DNA from: Dromaius novaehollandiae
Taxonomy: Eukaryota; Chordata; Aves; Casuariiformes; Dromaiidae
DNA length: 64,000 nucleotides
NCBI RefSeq assembly: GCF_036370855.1
Contig: NC_088102.1
Span: 72,673,601-72,737,600 of the forward strand
Direction of reading: 5' to 3'
The notes under the pieces are model-generated. The model was given only the letters and a program-made list of their open reading frames with translations. It ran no database searches and had not been told where the DNA came from. The first letter of the stretch is position 1. The number at the start of each line of letters is the position of its first letter. Of the stretch, positions 40,460-51,300 are shown piece by piece. The position numbers and the translations under genes were made by a program.

Positions 40460-40491
40460 CCGCCGCCGCCGCCTGTCTTCCCGCCCGCCCC

Positions 40492-40535
40492 CGCGGGGCA
40501 CCACGGGAAAGCGGCGCCGCGGGGCACCACGGGAA
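40492..40535. repeat. Direct duplication at the NUP160 promoter (18 bp, 26-bp period)
   Basis: CGCGGGGCACCACGGGAA occurs at 40492-40509 and again at 40518-40535 with no mismatch, about 36 bp upstream of the NUP160 start codon. Confidence 0.85.
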
Positions 40536-40559
40536 GCGAGCAGGCGCGGGCGGGCGGGG

Positions 40560-41380
40560 GGGGACGCTGGGATGTGGAGCCTGGGGGAGAGGGGCCGGGG
40601 TGGGGGAGAGATGCTGGGATATGGGAGCTGAGGATAGGGGCCGGGGGAAAGGGGCCAGGATAGGGGGCCTAGCGGAGGGGGGCCAGAGCAAGGGGAGAGA
40701 CGCTGTGATATGGGGCCTGGGGGAAGGGGGCCAGGAAAGAGGGGCTGGGTTGTGGGGGAGAGGGGGTGGGAAGAGGGTCCAGGGCAGGGAGAGAGGTGCT
40801 GGGATATGGGAGCGGGGGAGAGGGGCTACGGGAGAGGGGCTGGGGTTTGGGGTAGAGGGGCCAGGGGAGAAGGGCCAGGAGTGGGGGAAAAGGTGCTGGG
40901 ATATGGGGCCTGGGGGAAGGGGACCAGGGGAGAGGGGCCAGGGAGGGGGGAAGGGTGCTGAGGCATGGGACCTGGAGGAGAGGGGATGGGGAGAGGGGCC
41001 AGGGCAGGGAGAGAGGTGCTGGGATATGGGCCCTGGTGAGAGGGGCAGGGGCAGGGGAGAGGTACTGGGATGTGGGATCTGGAGGAGAGGCGATGGGGAG
41101 AGGGGCCAGGGCAGGGGGAGAGGCGCTGGGATGTGGGGCCTGGGGGAACGGGCCAGGGGAGAGGGGCCAGGGGAAGGGGGAGAGGTGCTGGGGCATGGGA
41201 CCTGCAGGAGAGGGGATGGGGCCTCGGTTGGGGGGTGAGGGGCTGGGGCCTGGGGGAGATGGGCTGGGGGACAGGGACCAGGGTGTGTGTGAGAGGGCTT
41301 GGAGCCTGGGGGAGAGGAGCCAGGGCGCAAGGGATGGAGATTGGGCCTGGGGCAGGGCACGCGGGAGAAGGCATGGGACG
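40560..41380. repeat. G-rich minisatellite, unit about 60 bp
   Basis: Diverged units share GGGGAGAGGGGCCAGGG, then GAGAGGTGCTGGGATATGGG. The phrase GAGGGGCCAG occurs at about 40932, 40993, 41100 and 41161, with spacings of 61 or near multiples. Roughly a dozen units are present. The plus strand carries many runs of three to five G and is a strong G-quadruplex candidate. Confidence 0.85.
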
Positions 41381-44300
41381 TGCCCCAGGCCAGCCCCCCC
41401 CTGCAGGGGGGGGGCCGAAACACCCCATCCCCACATTGCACAACCGCCTGCCCGCTGTGGGTGGCCCTGCCTCGGTGTCCTCCCAGGCTGCGGGAGGCAT
41501 GGGGATGCCCCCCGGGGAGCTAGTGGCACCCAGTACTGCTGGCTGGTCCCTGGGTGGACAGCTTGCTGCACCAGCCAAGCCCCCAGGTCGATGTCCACTC
41601 CGAATTTGCCTTGCGTGTGCCACCAGCTGGAGCTTGGATGAGGGCATCAAACAAGCCGGGGCCCCATGTGCACCCCTGGGGCACCACACTCATCACCAGC
41701 TGTCAGCCCAGTGATTGCTAAATGCAGGAGCCCCCAAAAGTGATGTAAGGCTCTGGTATGGGGTGGCTGTGCTTGAGCCCCCATCCTGTGTGGGGTTGCA
41801 GGTGACGCTGCGTCAGCGGACGGATCCCGGCAGCGCTCAGAGGCATTTCTGCACGCTGATTTCTCCAGGTCGTGACACTTCCTGCATAGCTGAGGGCTCT
41901 TGCGGAGCAACTGCAAAACTCAAATTTGATTTACAAGGGAGACGGGTCTCAGTGCGAGTCACCTTGAATTTCACACCGTGATCTTGCAAAGCCTCGTGGG
42001 GGAAATCTCCCAAGCTCTGGTGCCCAGCTAAATGTTCAGGAGGCCCTCATTCGCTCGAAATCATCTGATGCTAATAACAGATGCAAAAAATGTGCCTTCA
42101 GTAAACATGCCTTCATCACACACCCCGGTCCTGGGCAAAACACGTGTTGGCAGCCTGGCAGAGGCTTGGCGGCCACGAGGATGGCTCACATCCACTGGCA
42201 ATGCCCTGCCTTGTCAGATGGGAGATAACGTGTAACTGTTTCAATTCCCGCTTTGTCAAGCACATCTCAGGTTTCAGGTAAGCAAAGCAGTCCCGGCTGC
42301 TGCCGTCCCTTTGCCCTGGCCGTTTGCCAGCAGCACGCGGGACCACAGGCCCGGCTGCTTGGCGGCCTCGGCGCGGTTGCCTTTGCTGCCGGCAGCATCT
42401 CAGCAGCATGACGGCCTGCACGGCAGCGCTTGCTTGAGTGACCCTGATCTCGTCCCTGCTCTGACGAAATCTAGACCCCAAGGGGTCTCAGCTGGATCCT
42501 GGGGAGCGGGATGAGGGGGGCTGGTCTGCGCCAGCTCTAGAAGCTTGCCAGACCCCTCCAGGTGGCACAAAAGCAGGAGGGAGTCACTAGCGTTATGTGA
42601 CGATAGCACCCTGGATTGGGAACAGAGGAGCTCCAAAAGGCGAGGGGGGTGTTTTGTGGAGTCAGGGATCATCTGACTTTTCAAAACCCTGACCGAGATG
42701 AGGAAGAAATTTGCGCATTTGGGCAGGATCTGGTCCACGACAGCAAGCCGGGATGCTGTGCGAGGGCGGGTAGTGGAGGGAAAGACGCTGGCAAGGCAGA
42801 GGGGACCAGCCGAGTCTCTGTGCCCTGGTGCAGAGCTAGGCAGAGGTGGCTGAGCAAGGCGGCCCACGGCAAGCCAGAGGGGGATCGCCACTGCCTTGTA
42901 ACGCCGACCCAGAGTCAGCGAGGCTAAACGCGAGGGTGCTTTTCAGGAGCCTGGTGCAGCTGGGTCGCTGCTCAAAGGGTTAACCGTGCCTCTTGGCCAC
43001 AGCAGGCAAACCCAAGGGCAAAGGGACGGCTGCGACCTTCACAGCTGCGGTCCCGCACCGGCACAGGGCTCTAGCACACCGTCCCTCCCATGCTGTGCTG
43101 GGCACACGCACGCACCCTGTAGCCCGAGGGGGCCATGATACTGTGTCAAAGGGCACTGCAAAGAAAACCCGCAAAGGCAGAAATGGGTTTAGTCCTGCCC
43201 CCGGCAGGTGGGGGAAATCGTGACGCCCCCATGGCGGTGCGCCGGGGCCCAGCCCGGAGCAGAGCTCTGACACAACGTGCTTTGCCAGGGCTGCAGGCAG
43301 GCAGGGCAGAGAAGCGTGACGTGAATTTTCCAGCGTGCTTCGCTAGAGCTGGGAAAGGTCGGAGAGCTGTGAGCATGCCATGTGGGAACGCTGGCTCTAC
43401 CTGTTTAGCTGGGCGAGTTTCCCCAGCAGCAGCGCAGCTCTCCGAAGAAAGTGTTTGCTAAAGCACGGGGATGGGCTCCCATTGGGGAAAGCACCAAAGC
43501 AGGGAGGGAATCCGGAGCAGCCTGATTCCCCCTTCTCCGGCACTTCAGCCCGGGCCTACTCCTGAAGGCATCGGAGATGCAGCTGAACGGCAAGCCTGAA
43601 GCTTCATGGCCCTGGGAGAAGCTCCACTCCCGGCGCTGATCCCTGTGCAATCCCATGGCTCTGCCTCCAGGCTGCTGCAGCTGGCTCTGAGTCACCCTGC
43701 TGCTCCCAAAGCTTTGAACCCCGGTGGTGACCAGTACGGCCACAGCGCCCCGGGGAGCAGCTCCACGCTGCGGGATGGCAAGGGCGGCACGGCTCCCTTC
43801 CTGCAGCCGCTGGGTAGTGGGGTGGCCTGGGGGCTGCATGTTCCCCCCCCGCCCTGAATGGCCCTGCAACTGGCACCAGGGCTCAGCGCCGGGGGTGGCA
43901 GGCCCCGAACAATCCTGCCTTTGAGCAGCGAAGGCGAGAGCCCGGCGCCCGGCGGCACAAAGCGCTCTGTCTGCCTGCCTGCAGAATGGCAGCATTCTAG
44001 TGGTGGCAGGTGCCGCGGGGCGCCGGGCCACGGCACGTGGGCTGGGATGGCGGTGGCGGCAGTGCTGGTTTTCCCAGCTCAGCACCTCTCCACACCCCCC
44101 AGTGAGCCCTCGCCACCCGCGGGGCACTTGGCCTGGCCCCCTTCCCGGGATGAAGCGGCGTTTGCGCCTCACTCACCCCTGCTGCACCGCTGTGCCAGCG
44201 GGTCGGGACCCCAGGCCAATTTTGGGGCTGGGCGGCTGCAGCCGGAGGGATGCGCGGGGCCGGCCGGCAGGGCTGAACCACAGCCAAGGGGAAAGCGCCT

Positions 44301-44400
44301 CACTCGCGAACTCACATCCTGTTTAGGGGTTAACCCATCCCCAGCGAGCGCTCAGGCCACGCCAGGGAGGAAAGGCCATGCGCCAGGGTCCACACGCGGC
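41381..44400. other. Intergenic stretch upstream of the PLEKHG3 CpG island
   Basis: I see no supported exon. Open frames on both strands are those expected in GC-rich sequence and match no family I know. No tRNA or other structured RNA was recognised. Confidence 0.5.
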
Positions 44401-47400
44401 CAAGTCACCGCCGGATGAGCAAAGGTGGCAGGAAAAAACGTGGCAGCGCGGCCAGGCCCTTCCTAGGAGCCGGCTCACCGGGCCCCGTGGCCCCCCCGGG
44501 CAGCACAAGGGCTCTCGCAGCACCCGCCTGCACCCCAGGGACCCTCGAGTCGGGGTGCCGCTGGGGCACCCGCACGCATGGGGACCCTGGCTGGGTGCCC
44601 GCGCCCCCTGGGGCAAGGGCGCCGTCGGACTGTGTGTAGCCCCCGCGGGTGCAGGCACCCCCACGAGGCCGCGTCCGGGACCGTGTCCGGGACGGCGGCG
44701 GGGCCAGGGCGAGGCCGGAGCGGCCCCCGCGGCCCGGGCGGGGCGGCCGCAGTCCCCGCCCCCGGGGCTCGCCCGCCGCTTCCTGCGGGCACGGCCGGGC
44801 CGGGGCGGCGGCGGCGGCGCGCGGTGAGTCCGGCGCGGGGGCGGGAAGCGGGGCGATGGTCGGGGGGGGCGCGGGGGGCGGGCCCCGCTGCTCCCCGCTG
44901 CTCCCCGCGCCGTGGGTCCCGGCGGGTGCGGATGGGAGCTGGGGCTGTTTTTTGGGGGGGGGGTCCAAAGCCCGGCCAGGGGTGTGGGGCAGGGGGCTGC
45001 AGCGCTCGGGGCACTCCCGCCCCCCAAACGGGCCCCCCCCTCGGGCCGCGCGTGGGGGGCGGGTGATGCTGCGGCCCCCGTGGGGGCGGACGAGGTGCCG
45101 CGCCGGGACCCCCCCCCGCCCACAGCTGCGCCCGGGCAGGGCGCACCCGCGGGCCCCGCGTCCCCCCGGCGGGATTAGGCGGTTGCGGACCACATCCGGC
45201 TCCGGGCGCTAAGAGGCTTTGGCAGCCCCCGCAGGCTGCGTCGGCCCCCGCACGTTCCCCGGCGGTAGCGCGTCCCCCGGCGCGGTGCGGGGCTGGCGAA
45301 GAGCACTGAGCGCGGGGTGCAGCTTGGCTCCCCTCCCGCGAAGCCCACCCGGCCCCGCGCTGGCTGTGACCGAGGAGCTGGGCGAGCAGGATGGGGCAGG
45401 CCGGGTGCCAACATGGGGCGACAGCAGGGGACCCCCCCCCCCAACTCTACCCATGGGGGTTGCGTGGCCTGGCTGCAGCCCCAGCGGAGACCTGGGGCAC
45501 GAGGCCCGTCCTGGGCCTGTGTTTGGCTTGCACCCGCCAGACGGCCCCGCGCGGGCACCAGTGTCCTGCCGAGGTCAGCCGCGACTGGCTGGCCCCTCTG
45601 AGAGCCGCTGGCATCCAAAACGCCTGGAAATGGTGAAGCGCCTTCCCTTATATGGCTCCGGCGGGCTGTCCCCGCTCCGTGGCCGGCCAGGGGGCCGCCT
45701 GGCCCCCCGCTCCGCCAGCCCCGCTCCCGCCGGCGCTCCCTCTCCCACGGGCCCCAGGAGCTGCTGCCGTCGCTGTATGAAAATAGCAGCTGTGCCGGGC
45801 ATGGCGGTGCCCGGTGCGGGTCTGGATGGGGGGTGGGGGGGCTCGGCTCAGCTGCCGCCCTTTCCCCCCCCCCGCTTTTCCCTGCCTCAGTTTCCCCCGC
45901 TGGGGAGCAGTGCGGGGCTGCTGGCCGGCTCCCCGCGGGGGCACACCGCCAAAGGCATGCCTGGCTCGCCAGCGTCGGCGGCTCGCCGGCTGGCACGGGG
46001 TCGGCGCCCGGTGGGTTTTGCCGGGCGCTGGAGCGAGTCAGCGGCTCCCCGGAGGGATTTCAGGGGAGGCGGGAGGCACCCGAGCGGCTCTGGCGAGGCT
46101 GCAGGATGCTGCTCGGAGGCCCCCTGCCCCGGGGCGCACTGAGAGGGAGCATCCTGCGCCCCGGGCTGTGCGTGTGTGTTGTGGGGGGGGGAGGGTTAAG
46201 GTCAGGGCTAATCCCATCTCCGAGGAAGCAGCAGGAAGAAACACGGAAGCTTTGGCCTGCTGCCTGCCCGCTGCCGGGGGTAAGAAGATAAACCCCCTGG
46301 GTGGAGGGGCGCGTGGGTGGTGGGGGTGCCCAGCGGTCGGCCCCGGCCCCTGTGACGTTGGCCCCGGCTCCGTAATCCCTGGGGCCGGCGCACTGAGCGG
46401 ATTAGGCCAGCCGGGAGCCGGGGGCGGTGTTTGGGGGGCCGCCAGCTGCAAATCCCTCACCGAGGCGGGGGGTCAGCAGGGCAACCTGCCCCACGGAGGA
46501 AGCCCCTGCTCGTCCTCCTCTTCCCGTGCAGCTGGGTGCGGGGGCCAGCCCCGCTCGGTTCCCCCCGCACTGTGCTGTGCCGTGGGCCCACCGGTGCCGC
46601 CGCTGCCCCATCTCGTTGCCCCGCGGTGGGGATGGCGGGTGAGCCCCCCCGGCGGGGCTGGGCGCGCACAAGCCACCGTCTCCTGGCCCTGGGGTGCCAG
46701 CGCTGTTATCCCCGCGGGCCTGCGCCGGGGAGGAGCCCGCGCAAACCGGCCAGACCGGTCGGTCGGTGGCCCGGCACCCTCGGGAACCGGCAGGGGGCTC
46801 GGGCTGTCCTGGCGTCTTCTCCGGGGTGCCGGGCTCCCCCTTCCGGCGCGAGGTCGGGCTGAGCGCGGGAAGCGAGCGGGGCTCCAAGCGGCGCCCCGCT
46901 GCCGGCTGGTGCCCGCTCCGGAAATGCAGCTGGCCACAGCTGCCCCTCCGTATGGCCCCGTTCCCAGAAAGCCTCACAGCAAGTCCTTGCCTGCTCCTGC
47001 ACCCTTCGCTGCTGCCATCCCATCCCACCAGTGGGGCGCCCGGGGGGCGCAGGGCTCCCGGCTGTGTCACTGGCAGCTCAGGGCCCAGCGCCAGGCCTTG
47101 GCCCGGGGAGGCTCGCGGCACCTGGAGGTGGCCCAGGCTCCCTCTCTGTGCAGGCCGGGCCGGCGGGTGGCTCTGGGCTCTGGCTCTCTGCCTCGCCCAG
47201 AGGGGTGCCCGGCGGCTTGCTGTGGCGGCGGGAAGCGCGGGCTGGCACAGAGCTCCCTGGGAAGGTGGCCCGGCGGGCGCAGCAGTGACGCACGGCACTG
47301 GCAAGGGGGGGGGATTGCTCGCGGGTGGAGGCGTGACGCTGGGCCGGGCGCGAGGTGTGGCGGAGGGCTCTTCCCGGCAGGGTCTATGCTCTCCTGGCCG
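44400..47400 (+). promoter_or_regulatory. Large CpG island, likely PLEKHG3 promoter region
   Basis: A long CpG-dense tract with many GGGCGG-like boxes precedes the PLEKHG3 coding exons on the same strand. The densest part is about 44600-45250. The exact transcription start cannot be placed. Confidence 0.6.
44700..44823 (+). other. PLEKHG3: Possible non-coding first exon of PLEKHG3
   Basis: A consensus donor (GCGCGCG|GTGAGTCC) ends at 44823 inside the CpG-island core. With the 48036 acceptor it would make a 3.2-kb first intron. The left limit is a guess. Confidence 0.35.
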
Positions 47401-47456
47401 CAAGTTCCTCCGGGAGCACGTCCCCTGGCTCCCGGGGTGCCTGTCCCGGCTCTGGG
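47381..47456 (+). other. Weak candidate alternative 5' exon
   Basis: The 76-bp stretch is preceded by CTCTTCCCGGCAG and followed by GTAAGA. It could be an alternative leader exon of PLEKHG3, but the pyrimidine tract is weak and nothing else supports it. Confidence 0.2.
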
Positions 47457-47784
47457 GTAAGAGGGAGCAACCCCCAAAGTCTGGGGTGGGCGTGGGGGAA
47501 GGGACGGGGCGGCCCTTGAGCTGGGCCTCTGAGCGTGCGAGGCCTCGCCATGCTGGTGGGTTCTGCCGGGCTCGGGGTTGGGCCCTGTACTGCCTCAGGG
47601 CAGAGTGCGGCTGGCCACAGGTGCCTTACGGGCAGCTGGGGTTTCTTTACTGCTGGCACAAACTTGTGGCTGGGGATGGGGAGACGCTGAGCCAGGTGCC
47701 CTGTGGTGCAGTGTTCCTGTGCTGAGGACCACCAGCTTGGAGCCCTGCCAGCTGGAGGGTCCCATGGTGGGGGTGGGGGTGGTG

Positions 47785-47912
47785 TCTGGCCATCAGGTTG
47801 ACTTTGAGGGCTAGGGGGTTGGGGGGATATCTGGCCATCAGGTCAACCCCAGGGGCTAGGGTGTGTGTGGGGGGGGGAGGGAATCTGGCCATCAGGTCAA
47901 CCCTGGGCATGG
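47785..47912 (+). repeat. Three-copy tandem repeat before the PLEKHG3 start exon
   Basis: TCTGGCCATCAGGT starts at 47785, 47830 and 47884. The units are 45 and 54 bp long and differ mainly in G-run length. Confidence 0.75.
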
Positions 47913-48035
47913 TTTTCCCCTGCCCTTGTTGCCTGGAGATGTGTGAATCCTCTTCACCCCCAAACATCTGCCCATGACTGAGAGCCAGACCAGGCTGCGC
48001 ATCTGTCTCCCTGACCTCACTGCCTTTCCCCGCAG

Positions 48036-48373
48036 ACTCAACACAGGCCCTGCCGGTGCCCAGAGATGCCGGCATGCCGGTGCCTGCCTGCCTGCAGCGC
48101 CCTGCTCTGAACCCCATGCTCAACACTGGCCACACCATGGAGGGGCCAGGTGAGGAGCCAGCTGGAGACAGGGCCGAGCCATGGGCTCGTGGGCTGCGCA
48201 ACAGTAACAACAACGCATCGCCGGGGGGCTGGCTGGGGCCCCGCGGCGGGCACCCCTTCATGCCCTTTGGTACCCGATCCCCTGGCACCGAGCCCAGCTA
48301 CCTGGAGCGTGTGGTGCTGGAGATCGTGGAGTCGGAGCGCACCTACGTGCGGGATCTGCGCAGCATCGTGGAG
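48036..48373 (+). CDS. PLEKHG3: PLEKHG3 first coding exon with start codon (48074)
   Basis: The acceptor TTTCCCCGCAG ends at 48035, and coding starts at ATG 48074 (MPVPACL, compared with MPV in human). The exon ends in SIVE before GTGAGT. A second ATG at 48066 is out of frame and opens a 14-codon reading frame that overlaps the true start and stops at 48108-48110. Confidence 0.82.
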
Positions 48374-51300
48374 GTGAGTGGCTTGGCCGGAGCCTGCGAC
48401 GCAGTCTGCAGCTCCCCACTGGCCTGGGGGCTTGGGCACGGCCATGGGGGCCTCTGAGGGGGGGTTGTGGGGTGTTGCCTGTAGGATAGGGTAGTGCGGC
48501 AGGCGGGGATTGTGGCAAGCCCCCTAGGTGCTGTCTCTGATCATGGGTGCCCGGCAGGGTTACTTGGGCAAGATCATCGATGCGGAGGAGCCATTGCTGC
48601 AGCCAGAGCAGGTCAGCGCGCTCTTTGGGAACATCGAGGACATCTACGAGCTGAGCAGGTGAGTGGCCACGATACCTCCACGTGCTGCGGGGATCTTGGG
48701 TGGCCAGGCACTGCCGTCCTGCCACAACCTTGGGGCTGGTGCTCCCGCAGCATGGCACCGCGAGGTGGCCCAGAGCTCCTTGCTAGGAGGCCTGATGGTG
48801 GGGTGAGGGGCATGCTGCGCACGTACTGCTCTTGCCCCATCCGGTGTCCTGGGGGGCTTCTGGCACTCTGGCAGCCCCTGGCACATATGTGTGTTTGGGT
48901 GCTGTGACCCTCCTCACGCTATTAAGACCCTGCTCTCTCTGCCCAGCAACCTGCTGCAAACCCTGGACAGCTGTGACAATGACCCTGTAGCTGTGGCCGT
49001 CTGCTTCGTGACCCGGGTAAGGGCTAGGCATCCCTGGGGTGCCCAGCATGGGGGCACGGCGAGCGGGGAGGCACAGCGGGCCACACCAGAGTCTCACCTC
49101 GCTCTCTCCATCCCCCACAGAGCCAGGAGTTTGATATTTACACGCAGTACTGCAACAACTACCCCAAGTGAGTGTGTGTGGGTGCGTGAGCAGGCAGGGC
49201 TGGCGCCAGGGCTGGGCCAGGCGTCCTTCGCTGGGTCGGGGTGGCCCCGGCCCAAGGCTAAGCATGTGTGCGTCCCCCCATCCCCCCTCCCCAGCTCGGT
49301 GGCGGCCCTGACTGAGTGCATGAGGAACAAGCAGCAGGCCAAGTTCTTCCGGGAATGCCAGGAGCAGATGCGGCACGCGCTGCCTCTCGGTGCCTACCTC
49401 CTCAAACCTGTCCAGAGGATCCTCAAATACCACCTGCTGCTCCAGGTGAGTGGGCACGGGCACTCATTGTGGCATGGGTGCCTGGCATGGTCCAGGGCAT
49501 GGTGTGGTCCAGACCCCTGGTGCAGCCCAGGCACTCAGCAGAGCGGCGAGTATATGGCATGGCATGGGCACTGGGCACAGTACAGGACATGACATGGCTG
49601 GGGCACCTGGTATGGTACATTGCTCCAGCACAGTCCGGGCACCTGGCACTGCACATCCCCTCAGCACAGTCTGAGCACTCAGCGTGGCATGTTCCCTTGG
49701 CGTGGCACGTTCTCTGGGCCATTTGGGCACCTGGCATGGCATGTTCCCCCATCACAGTTGGAGCACCCGGTACAATTTGGGCACCTGGCATAGTTGGGGC
49801 ACTGGGCATGGCACATTCTCTCAAAATGTTTTGGGCATCCGGCATGATTTGGGCACCCAGCATGGTGCATTTCCCCGACGCTATCTGGTCATTGGGCATG
49901 GCATGAGCACCCAGCACAGCAGTGCTGGCAGAGCCTGCCTGACTGGCGCCAGACTCTTCCCCCAGGAGATTGCAAAGCACTTTGAACACAAGTCAGGGGA
50001 TGACTACGAGGTGGTGGTGGAGGCCATTGACACCATGACCTGCGTGGCCTGGTACATCAATGACATGAAGCGCAAGCACGAACACGCCATCCGCCAGCAG
50101 GTGAGGGACGGGGGGATCCCGGGGTCCCCACGGGGTACTCTGGCTGCGGGTCGCCTGACGTGTCCATCTCTTGGGGCCCTGTAGGAGATCCAGTCGCTGC
50201 TGCTGAACTGGAAAGGGCCAGACCTGACCACATATGGGGAGCTGGTGCTGGAGGGCACTTTCCGGGTGCAGCGAGTGCGCAATGAACGGGCCTTCTTCCT
50301 CTTCGACAAGGCCCTGCTCATCACCAAGCGTCGCGGGGACCACTACGTCTACAAGAACCACATCCCGGTGGGTGCTGGCATGGTGATGGGACTGCAGCAG
50401 CTGGGACCTGGCACCTGTCGTGGCCTCGTTTCGAACCCTGGCTATGCACAGGGATGATGAGCCCAAGGCCTTCCTGGTACCCCAGTTGTGCTGGCGCTGC
50501 TCAGCATGGGGAGGTCTTGGTGCAGGGATGGAGCGGGGCAGCTGTGAGGTGGCTGTGGAGCTGACGGCATCTCCCCACAGTGCTCCTCTCTGATGCTGAT
50601 TGAGAGCACGCGGGACTCATTGTGCTTCAGCGTGGCTCACTACAAGCACATCAAGCAGCAGTACAGCCTGCAGGTAGGCCAGCGTGGCACAATGGGGACC
50701 GGGGAAGGGGCTGGTGGGGCCTGGTGAGCCCCACTGCACAGACCCACGGCCTACCCTGCCCCGCAGGCCAAGAGCGTGGAGGAGAAGCGTGTGTGGACCC
50801 ACCACATCAAGCGGCTTATCCTGGAGAACCACCATGCCATCATCCCCCAGAAGGTGAGGACATGATGGGCTCCCTGCTCTGGGGCATGCTGGTGTCCCCG
50901 CTCCGGGGCACTGCCATCCTGGATGGCTGTGGAGAGGGAGACCATGGCCTTCGCCCAGCGACCTCTCTCCTTCCCTCCTCTGTGCCAGGCCAAGGAAGCC
51001 ATCCTGGAGATGGACTTATTCTGTAAGTGCTGTCTGTGCCCCACGTCCCCCATCCTGCCCCTGGCGCGCCTCGGTGCCTCAGCGTCGCCCTGTGTGCCCC
51101 GCAGACCCCCCGCGCCTGCCCCGCTACAGCCCTGAGCGACTGAAGAAGAGCTGGTCATGCCAACCCCTGGAGGAGATGTCCGCAGAGCCACGCCAGGGCC
51201 GCCGGCAGTCAGGTGAAGAGCTACGTGTCCCTGGCTAGCGTGGCACCCCATGGGGTGCCCCTCAGAGAGCTCTGAGCATCTCTGGGGCAAAATCCAGCAG

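Larger units (their letters stand above)
39800..40560 (-). promoter_or_regulatory. NUP160 CpG-island promoter
   Basis: CpG-dense sequence covers exons 1-2 and the upstream flank. No TATA box is seen. A 26-bp direct duplication and a YY1-type motif lie at its upstream edge. Confidence 0.75.

Noticed and set aside
40454-40504. Upstream in-frame ATG of NUP160 at 40504
   Set aside because: It is possible, but the 40456 ATG has the better context and the YY1-type start motif, so the shorter start was preferred and the alternative noted.
39846-41441. 531-codon minus-strand open frame over the NUP160 promoter
   Set aside because: It is proline-rich translation of the G-rich minisatellite running into an off-frame reading of NUP160 exons.
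40669-41598. Minus-strand frames starting MDIDLGAW upstream of NUP160
   Set aside because: Most of the length translates the minisatellite. No splice or family evidence links it to a gene.
45814-47460. 548-codon plus-strand open frame in the PLEKHG3 CpG island
   Set aside because: GC-rich sequence lacks stop codons by chance. The product is Gly/Ala/Pro/Arg low complexity with no domain, and other frames are open too.
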